This document shows positions 1 to 5,447 of a DNA stretch of 5,447 nt, in pieces (the first letter of the stretch is position 1; the number at the start of each line of letters is the position of its first letter). A model generated the notes under the pieces. That model ran no database searches, was not told the DNA's origin, and saw only the letters and a list, made by a program, of their open reading frames with translations. Source of the stretch: Bacteroidales bacterium (lineage in GTDB: Bacteria; Bacteroidota; Bacteroidia; Bacteroidales; Muribaculaceae). Made by a program: the position numbers and the translations under genes. The stretch spans positions 1 through 5,447 of the forward strand of contig WFMA01000166.1 of NCBI GenBank assembly GCA_009177195.1. Reading direction: 5' to 3'.

Positions 1-1386
1 GTCGCCGACTACGTGAAAGCGGGAGTGGAGTGGAACATGAACAAAAACTACGGAGCCGGAGAAGTCTATGACATCACCCGCCCCCTGACCGCCGGCAATA
101 ACTCGCGCCCGCGTCCCTACAGTGACATCCCGGCGATGCACCAGATGTCGGCATACGTTGAAAACGACATGCGCCTGTTTGCCGGCAACCACACTTTCCA
201 TGTCATTGCCGGAGTGAGAGGCACGTCGCTCCTGAATCTGGACTCAAAATTTTCGCTTCACAACAAGGTCTACTTTGATCCGCGAGTAAACGCAACATGG
301 ACTCTCCCCCAACTCGAAGTAAAGCGTTTCCCCATCAGCTGGGAGATTTCGGGCGGCTTCGGATGGCACACCAAGATGCCTGTCGCAGCCTTCCTATACC
401 CCGACAAGCTCTATTCCGATTTCGAGCAGCTCAATTACTATCACAACAACCCCGACTACCGCACCATGAATGTGATGACATTTGTAGAAGACTTGACCAA
501 TTATAACTTAAAAGCGGCACGCAATTTCAAATGGGAAGTCAGAGGCGACATCAGCTACCGCAGTAACCGTCTATCCGTCACATATTTCCGTGAGAAGATG
601 ACCGACGGATTCCGTCATTCAGGAACCGTCCACCGCTACACCTACCGCCGTTATGACGCTTCTCAATTCAATCCCGAAAGCGTTGACCGCGCTCCGCTCA
701 TCGAAGAACTGCCCTATACCGAAACAACGGGTCAATACGTAAGGACCCATGTCACCAACGGAAGCTCAACGGTTAAAGAGGGTATTGAATACACTTTCCA
801 ATCGCGCCGATTCCCGAAATCCCACACCCGCATAACTGTGTCGGGCGCCTATTTCAAGACCAAAAACAACAACAGCCAGCCATTGTGGTACAAGCCCTCC
901 ATAATCGTCGACAACCACGAACTCCAATACATAGGGCTCTACGACGATACCGACGGAAGCATCTACCGCAGTTTCAACACCAATGTCATGCTGGACACCG
1001 ACATCCCTTCGTTGAATCTCAATTTCTCACTCACGATAGAAAACCTTTGGTTCACTTCGCGACAAACAATGTGGCGCGACGGAATCCCAACCCACTATCT
1101 CGATCCTGACGGTGAATTGCGCCCCTACACTGCCGATTCGCAAAAGAATCCCTATCTCGTGCAACTCATACGCAATTTCTCCTCAACAGCATTCGAGCGC
1201 CTTACCGTTCCGGCTGAGACCAACTTCAATCTTAAAGCCACGAAACAATTCTGGTCCAACCGCATCGGCATAGCCCTCTATGTGAACCGTCTCTTCTCAA
1301 TCCATCCCGACTATAAACGCTACGGGATGACGATAAGGCGCTACTCATCGCCCTATTTTGGAATGGAACTCAATTTTAAAATTTAA
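1..1386 (+). CDS. TonB-dependent outer-membrane receptor, C-terminal part (5' end outside window)
   Basis: The reading frame is open from base 1 and gives 461 residues to the TAA at 1384-1386. The true start lies upstream, and the GTG at 13 is an internal Val. The protein has alternating hydrophobic and polar residues rich in Tyr, Phe, Trp, Asn and Arg, as expected for an outer-membrane barrel. Examples are the EISGGFGWHT stretch near residue 116 and the repeated N-F-x-L-x-strand pattern at the end. The C-terminus SSPYFGMELNFKI resembles the closing strand recognised by the BAM machinery. Known of the family: TonB-dependent receptors import bound ligands using TonB-ExbBD energy. The N-terminal signal peptide, any carboxypeptidase-like domain and the plug would be upstream. 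About two thirds of a typical barrel is present. It is five bases from a surface lipoprotein gene, which suggests a receptor-lipoprotein pair. There is no SusD-like partner, and the substrate is unknown. Confidence 0.92.
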   Translation, partial: VADYVKAGVEWNMNKNYGAGEVYDITRPLTAGNNSRPRPYSDIPAMHQMSAYVENDMRLFAGNHTFHVIAGVRGTSLLNLDSKFSLHNKVYFDPRVNATWTLPQLEVKRFPISWEISGGFGWHTKMPVAAFLYPDKLYSDFEQLNYYHNNPDYRTMNVMTFVEDLTNYNLKAARNFKWEVRGDISYRSNRLSVTYFREKMTDGFRHSGTVHRYTYRRYDASQFNPESVDRAPLIEELPYTETTGQYVRTHVTNGSSTVKEGIEYTFQSRRFPKSHTRITVSGAYFKTKNNNSQPLWYKPSIIVDNHELQYIGLYDDTDGSIYRSFNTNVMLDTDIPSLNLNFSLTIENLWFTSRQTMWRDGIPTHYLDPDGELRPYTADSQKNPYLVQLIRNFSSTAFERLTVPAETNFNLKATKQFWSNRIGIALYVNRLFSIHPDYKRYGMTIRRYSSPYFGMELNFKI

Positions 1387-1391
1387 TCAAT

Positions 1392-2627
1392 ATGCAACTC
1401 TACAACATCAAGAACCTTGCCTTAGGCATCCTTCTCTCCGGAGCGCTCGCATTCACAGCGACTTCATGCTCCGACGACGATTCGGTAACCACCTATCCCA
1501 TCGTAATCAACCAGACTCTCCCCTCGGAACTCCCTGCCAATGCGGTCATCACCTCGGGCACCATCTCTTATACCGAACTCAACTCAGGACGAGTTTATAG
1601 CTTCGAGCTCCCACTGCCCGCTGAAGCCGAGATACCCGCAGGAACCTACGATATCGAAGGACAGATGGCAGTCAAATACACCAACGACGAGGGAGTCACC
1701 GTTGAAAAGACTCTCCGTGCCGCAAGCCGCCAGGTAGTAATCAGCGACGACAACAAGATTTCAAGCTTGAACTGGTTCTTTTTCAATCCCGACAACACTC
1801 TCGTTTTCGGCGAGATATTCTTCACCGGGACTCTCAATGCAAAAGGCACCAACGGTCTATATGACACCTATGTGACCATCTACAACAACACCGACGAAGT
1901 CCAGTATGCCGACGGGCTCGCAATCGTCGAGAGCAAACTCAGCAATGTTTCAACCGACCAGATTCTAACCCCCGCCAATGATCCGGAAGCCAATTTCACA
2001 GTTCAGGCTGTCTACGTCATCCCCGGCTCAGGCACCGATGTCAAAATCGAGCCCGGAAAGTCGATTAAAATCGTTGACCAGGCTATCAACTGGGGCGAAG
2101 AAGTGCCCGGAGCGCTCAACCACACCGATGCCGATTTCGAATGGTATGACGAAACAACCTCGGCTTCAATCAAGGACACTGACAACCCCAACGTGAAAAA
2201 CCTTGACAAATGGTACTCCTACTCAGCAACCATCTGGCTCCCCTCAAACCAGTGCAACCGTTCTTACGCGCTTGTTAAATTCCCCGAAGGGATGACAGCC
2301 GACAAATTCCTTGCCGACTATGTGGGCGACTACGAATATATCAACAGCGCCACCGGCACCCAGATGAAAGGCACTAAGTGCTATCTCATCAAGTATGACT
2401 GGATTCTCGACGGTGTCAATCTGTCTCCCACCGAAAAATGGACAACAGGAGCGTTGAGCGTTGCTACCGACATGAGCTATTCCGCCATCAGCGAAAAGAA
2501 TGCCGACAAGAACCGATTCGGCAAAAAATTCGCCCGCAAGCAAGCCGGAGTGTCGGCAGCAGGAAATATCATCCTCATGGACACCAACGACTCGGCAACC
2601 GATTTTGAAGTCTCATCTGTAAATTAA
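1392..2627 (+). CDS. Surface-exposed lipoprotein, DUF4876 family
   Basis: This 411-residue protein has a lipoprotein signal peptide: a hydrophobic core at about residues 9-23 and a lipobox ending TATSC, with the lipidated residue at Cys26. Ser-Asp-Asp-Asp follows directly, matching the acidic export signal that sends Bacteroidetes lipoproteins to the cell surface. Residues 35-115 look like a small beta-sandwich (TYPIVINQTLP, then PAGTYDIEG at 82-90). Residues 137-185 contain LVFGEIFFTG and YDTYVTIYNNTDEV, which resemble a lamin-tail-type beta domain. The later landmarks DWILDGVNL (336-344) and ILMDTNDSATDFE (394-406) match my memory of DUF4876 proteins. The mature chain has only two further cysteines, Cys288 and Cys330, which could form a disulfide. 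The start at 1392 gives a correct signal peptide and lies five bases after the receptor stop. No biochemical role is established to my knowledge. By position it may capture ligand for the receptor (inference). Confidence 0.85.
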   Translation: MQLYNIKNLALGILLSGALAFTATSCSDDDSVTTYPIVINQTLPSELPANAVITSGTISYTELNSGRVYSFELPLPAEAEIPAGTYDIEGQMAVKYTNDEGVTVEKTLRAASRQVVISDDNKISSLNWFFFNPDNTLVFGEIFFTGTLNAKGTNGLYDTYVTIYNNTDEVQYADGLAIVESKLSNVSTDQILTPANDPEANFTVQAVYVIPGSGTDVKIEPGKSIKIVDQAINWGEEVPGALNHTDADFEWYDETTSASIKDTDNPNVKNLDKWYSYSATIWLPSNQCNRSYALVKFPEGMTADKFLADYVGDYEYINSATGTQMKGTKCYLIKYDWILDGVNLSPTEKWTTGALSVATDMSYSAISEKNADKNRFGKKFARKQAGVSAAGNIILMDTNDSATDFEVSSVN

Positions 2628-2632
2628 TAATG
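2625..2632 (+). promoter_or_regulatory. Tandem stop/start junction TAATAATG
   Basis: The lipoprotein gene ends in two in-frame TAA codons (2625-2627 and 2628-2630). The last A of the second is the first base of the next ATG (2630-2632). No purine-rich Shine-Dalgarno is visible upstream. The arrangement supports the start chosen for the barrel gene and suggests that terminating ribosomes could reinitiate there (inference). Confidence 0.6.
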
Positions 2633-4159
2633 AATCCAACCCTCCGCAGGTCAATCATGCTGTTTTCCGTCGTGGCGCAATCAATCCTCGCCACGGCGGG
2701 AAACAATGTGATTATCGACAGGATAGCAAGCTCCTCTCTACCGCTCTACAGGGTGGAGACCGCCGGCTATCTCGTCAATCCCGCAACATCTTTCTTCCGC
2801 GACTCGACATCACTTTCATCCGTCAGCTTGTCGGCACGCCTCAGCAAGGAGGCTCAGCCGGTCATGGAGCAAAACGGAACGGGCGACCGACTGCTGTCAA
2901 TCGGAGTCGCCTCCTATCAGCGTCTGGCATCCGAAATGGCAGTGTGGGGCGATGCGTCCTACACAACAGGAACCTATAAAAACATCAGGTGGACCAACTG
3001 CATCGACTATGATTATGTGGCTCCCTACGTGCTCGGCGATGAAGTCGGCGGCGACCTTCAGACCCAGGCTTACCGATTTGCCGGCGGAATAGCACGCAAT
3101 TGCAACCGCTGGACTTTTGGCGCCATGCTCAACTACCGTGCCGAAATAGCCAGCCGCGACCGCGATCCCAGAGTAAAGACCGTTGTGTCAGATCTCAACG
3201 CCGCGATCGGCGCCGCTTTCCGTTTCAACAGGCGATATGTGGCGGGGTTAAACGGAGGAATCAGCATCTACAATCAGAACTGCGACGTGGATTTCTACAA
3301 TCCATTAAACGACATAAATATCTACACGTTGACAGGCATGGGCACCTACTACAAGCGTTTCATGGGCAATGCCAATAAGAGCAGCGGCTACAATTCGATC
3401 GGATTCTCAGCCTCGGCTCAATTACTATCGGTCGACAAATCGGGGCTGAAGGCAATCCTATCGGTCAAAAGCTATCGCATGAAGCAACAACTGAGAAACT
3501 ACAACAACCTTACCTTAGGATTCACCGACAACACCATCCTTTCGGGAGCGGCATCCTATTGCCTCTCTCCGTCAAGCTCCCTGACAATCGAACCGGTGTT
3601 AAGCGGCATGGCACGCATGAGAAAAGGGACCGAAAACATTTTCGGAACCTCTTCAGGAGCGAGCTACGACAAAATAGGGTCAAGCTCACCCTACCGACAT
3701 GAATCCTATTCCGCAACAGTTTCGGTTCCGATCCAGTGGCGTGTCAACGATGTCTATGTCACCACAACCCCCTTCTTCTCTATTTTCCACGACAAGGAAA
3801 GTTACACCGATCCTTTACGCAAAACCGATGTCACCCATTTCATACCCGGGATTGAGGAAAACGTCGCCCTCACCCGCGGCGACTGGTGGTGGAGCGTAAA
3901 CCTCAACGGCAGCTACCGCATGTCGAGCTCAGGCACGCCACTGTGGACCGATCTCGACACTTCATCGGCGCTCGGCAAGTGCCAGCTTAACAATTATGCC
4001 ATGCTCGCCGCCGACTGCGTTGACGGCTCGATTGACGTAGGCGTAGCTCGTGCCATCGGGAAAATAGCACTCAAAGGAAACATTTTTTACTCCATCCGCC
4101 ACTACCTCCGCCACGGCAACGACAATGCCGCCGGAATCACTGTCGGAATATATTTTTAA
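2630..4159 (+). CDS. Outer-membrane beta-barrel protein, DUF6850 family
   Basis: This 509-residue protein begins with a Sec signal peptide: Arg6-Arg7, a hydrophobic run at residues 9-20 and an Ala-Thr-Ala cleavage site at 21-23. The mature part is made of short amphipathic, aromatic-rich strands and ends in GITVGIYF, with the terminal Phe typical of BAM-inserted barrels. Segments I associate with the DUF6850 family are GDASYTTGTYKNIRW (107-121), the VGGDLQTQAYRFAGG block (139-153), RDRDPRVKTVVSDL (176-189) and GMGTYYKRF (236-244). Family assignment is from memory, not from a search. No plug domain or TonB box is visible, so it is not itself a TonB-dependent receptor. It follows the lipoprotein gene after two bases and precedes the ABC ATPase after eight. 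Met10 (base 2657) is an alternative start but would remove the positive signal-peptide N-region. The role is unknown; a pore or receptor accessory is possible. Confidence 0.8.
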   Translation: MNPTLRRSIMLFSVVAQSILATAGNNVIIDRIASSSLPLYRVETAGYLVNPATSFFRDSTSLSSVSLSARLSKEAQPVMEQNGTGDRLLSIGVASYQRLASEMAVWGDASYTTGTYKNIRWTNCIDYDYVAPYVLGDEVGGDLQTQAYRFAGGIARNCNRWTFGAMLNYRAEIASRDRDPRVKTVVSDLNAAIGAAFRFNRRYVAGLNGGISIYNQNCDVDFYNPLNDINIYTLTGMGTYYKRFMGNANKSSGYNSIGFSASAQLLSVDKSGLKAILSVKSYRMKQQLRNYNNLTLGFTDNTILSGAASYCLSPSSSLTIEPVLSGMARMRKGTENIFGTSSGASYDKIGSSSPYRHESYSATVSVPIQWRVNDVYVTTTPFFSIFHDKESYTDPLRKTDVTHFIPGIEENVALTRGDWWWSVNLNGSYRMSSSGTPLWTDLDTSSALGKCQLNNYAMLAADCVDGSIDVGVARAIGKIALKGNIFYSIRHYLRHGNDNAAGITVGIYF

Positions 4160-4167
4160 CCACGATT

Positions 4168-5067
4168 ATGATCAACGATACAACGCCGGTAATATCCGTC
4201 AAGCATCTCACTCAGCGCTACGGTTCAGGAAGAATAATCTACAGCGACCTGAATTTCGAGATTCCCAAAGGCTCCATTCTCGGACTGCTGGGAAAGAACG
4301 GAACAGGCAAGACCACAACAATCAATATCCTCATGGGCTACCTGAAGCCCGTTGAGGGAGAATGTCGCATATTCGGCGAGAAAATCACCGAGCTCTCCCC
4401 GGCGGCAAGAGAAAGAATAGCCCTCCTTATCGAAGGGCATGTGCAGTATTCATTCATGACAATCTCCCAGATAGAGAAATTCTATTCCCGCTTCTATCGC
4501 AACTGGAACAGGGAGGCATACTATGAATTGATGAAAAAGCTCCATGTGTCGCCCAATCAGAAAATATCGACCATGTCGTGCGGACAGCGTTCTCAAGTGG
4601 CGCTTGGACTCATTCTCGCCCAGAATGCCGACCTTCTCGTGCTCGACGACTTCTCGCTGGGGCTCGATCCCGGCTACCGCAGGCTCTTTGTCGACTATCT
4701 CCACGATTTCGCCAAGTCCGAGAACAAAACAGTGTTCATGACCTCCCACATCATTCAGGACCTTGAACGCCTGATAGACGACTGCATCATTCTTGACTAT
4801 GGTAAAATCCTGACCCACACTTCAGTCGACCGGTTGCTATCCGAATTCTCCAAGTTTCGGTTCACCACTACCGACGATTCTCCCCTCCCCGACGACGAGA
4901 ATTTAATCAACCCCTATCGAATCAAAAACGAGGTCGAAGTTTATTCTTTCAAATCAGCCGATTACGTAAAGCAAGCTCTTGATCGACAAGGAATTATTTA
5001 CTATTCTTTCCGAAAACAGGAAATGAATCTTGAAGACGCTTTCATCGGCTTAACCGGTAAATATTAA
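4168..5067 (+). CDS. ABC transporter ATP-binding protein (ABC-2 type exporter family)
   Basis: This is a 299-residue cytoplasmic nucleotide-binding subunit that should power the permease encoded six bases downstream. Walker A is GKNGTGKT (42-49). The Q-loop region at 84-98 (IALLIEGHVQ) appears to have Glu89 where Gln is usual. The signature motif is MSCGQ (136-140) instead of LSGGQ, with Cys138 at the first Gly position. Walker B is LLVLDD (156-161), with Asp161 at the catalytic Glu position. The D-loop is GLDP (165-168) and the switch histidine is His194 in TSH. Residues 215-299 form a C-terminal accessory domain common in ABC-2 ATPases, ending LEDAFIGLTGKY. The start at 4168 lies eight bases after the barrel-gene stop. 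The Cys and Asp substitutions seem shared by a Bacteroidetes subfamily as I remember it, so they are probably not mutations. The substrate is unknown; linkage to envelope genes suggests an envelope role. Confidence 0.95.
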   Translation: MINDTTPVISVKHLTQRYGSGRIIYSDLNFEIPKGSILGLLGKNGTGKTTTINILMGYLKPVEGECRIFGEKITELSPAARERIALLIEGHVQYSFMTISQIEKFYSRFYRNWNREAYYELMKKLHVSPNQKISTMSCGQRSQVALGLILAQNADLLVLDDFSLGLDPGYRRLFVDYLHDFAKSENKTVFMTSHIIQDLERLIDDCIILDYGKILTHTSVDRLLSEFSKFRFTTTDDSPLPDDENLINPYRIKNEVEVYSFKSADYVKQALDRQGIIYYSFRKQEMNLEDAFIGLTGKY

Positions 5068-5073
5068 AAGATT

Positions 5074-5447
5074 ATGTTCAAAGCTTTACTTTTCAAAGAA
5101 TGGCTGAAAACGCGTCAGGTGTTCTTCATTTCGCTCATCCTCACCGCCGCAGTTTCAACTTACGTTATTCTCATGATGGCTCGCCTCATTCAGCTCAAGG
5201 GGGTCGACCATCTCTGGTTAATAATGATTTTGAAGGACAATTCATTTGTCGACACGTTAAAATACATTCCCACTCTCGTCGGAATTGCGATCGCCGTGGC
5301 TCAGATGGTTCCTGAAATGTCACAAAAAAGGCTCAAGCTCACTCTCCATCTGCCCTATCCTCAATTCACGATGGTAGGCATAATGCTTGCCACCGGGATT
5401 GCTGAACTCCTCTTCATATATCTCATCCAGCTTGCGGCAATCGGCAT
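5074..5447 (+). CDS. ABC-2-type transporter permease, N-terminal part (3' end outside window)
   Basis: From the ATG at 5074 the frame stays open to the window edge, giving 124 full codons and two extra bases. The N-terminus MFKALLFKEWLKTR is a positively charged amphipathic stretch typical of ABC-2 permeases. Three hydrophobic segments follow: about residues 16-36, 62-79 and 100-123. Between the second and third is PEMSQKRLKLTLHLPYP (80-96), a charged segment ending in a Leu-Pro motif. It resembles the cytoplasmic coupling region that contacts the ATPase in this superfamily. The gene starts six bases after the ATPase stop, so the two very probably form one transporter. A full-length protein would be expected to have about six membrane segments, so roughly half may be missing. 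The transported molecule cannot be inferred. The upstream bases are A/T-rich with no clear Shine-Dalgarno, and A lies at -3 and -6 relative to the start. Confidence 0.88.
   Translation, partial: MFKALLFKEWLKTRQVFFISLILTAAVSTYVILMMARLIQLKGVDHLWLIMILKDNSFVDTLKYIPTLVGIAIAVAQMVPEMSQKRLKLTLHLPYPQFTMVGIMLATGIAELLFIYLIQLAAIG

Noticed and set aside
13..1386. GTG at 13 as the start of the receptor gene
   Set aside because: The frame is open upstream to base 1 and the protein begins in mid-barrel with no signal peptide or plug, so this is an internal codon of a gene cut by the window edge.
1358..1600. Frame overlapping the receptor end and the lipoprotein start
   Set aside because: It is His-, Arg- and Pro-rich with no domain, and it conflicts with the lipoprotein frame, which has a clear signal peptide and lipobox.
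2244..2543. Antisense open frame of 99 codons on the - strand
   Set aside because: It lies inside the lipoprotein gene, with no independent start context, signal peptide or domain.
1..2627. SusC/SusD glycan-uptake pair
   Set aside because: The lipoprotein lacks the helical TPR-like pattern of SusD and looks beta-rich; no glycoside hydrolase or sensor gene is visible.
4450..4818. Antisense open frame of 122 codons on the - strand
   Set aside because: It lies fully inside the well-supported ATPase gene, opposite its signature and Walker B region, and shows no recognisable domain; it is a codon-bias shadow.
5100..5315. 71-codon frame near the window end
   Set aside because: It is a different frame from the permease beginning at 5074, whose hydrophobic segments and charged coupling region are convincing; this frame has neither.
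4168..5447. Assigning the ABC pair to the nitrous oxide reductase NosFY transporter
   Set aside because: No nosZ, nosD or nosL gene is present in the window, and the ATPase motifs alone do not support such a specific call.

Overview
The window looks like chromosomal DNA from a Bacteroidales bacterium, possibly Muribaculaceae-like. The evidence is a Bacteroidetes-type TonB-dependent receptor, a lipoprotein with the acidic Cys-Ser-Asp-Asp-Asp surface-export motif, two protein families (DUF4876 and DUF6850) that I know only from this phylum, and A/T-rich start regions without Shine-Dalgarno sequences. Genus cannot be fixed from the sequence alone.

All five genes lie on the + strand with gaps of only 5, 2, 8 and 6 bases, so they read as one operon that continues past both window edges. 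In order they are: the C-terminal part of a TonB-dependent outer-membrane receptor (1-1386, 5' end missing); a surface lipoprotein of the DUF4876 type (1392-2627); an outer-membrane beta-barrel protein of the DUF6850 type (2630-4159); an ABC transporter ATPase (4168-5067); and the start of its ABC-2-type permease (5074 to the edge, 3' end missing). There is no intergenic region longer than 8 bases. I see no RNA gene, mobile element, repeat array, promoter or terminator.

Read together, this is a cell-envelope system. A TonB-powered receptor and a surface lipoprotein are candidates to capture and import a ligand. A second, uncharacterised barrel sits in the outer membrane, and an inner-membrane ABC module is co-transcribed with them. 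No substrate can be named from the sequence. The set is a recurring but functionally undescribed Bacteroidetes locus type (from memory of the families). The ATPase also carries two unusual catalytic-site residues: Asp in place of the Walker B catalytic Glu, and Cys in the ABC signature.
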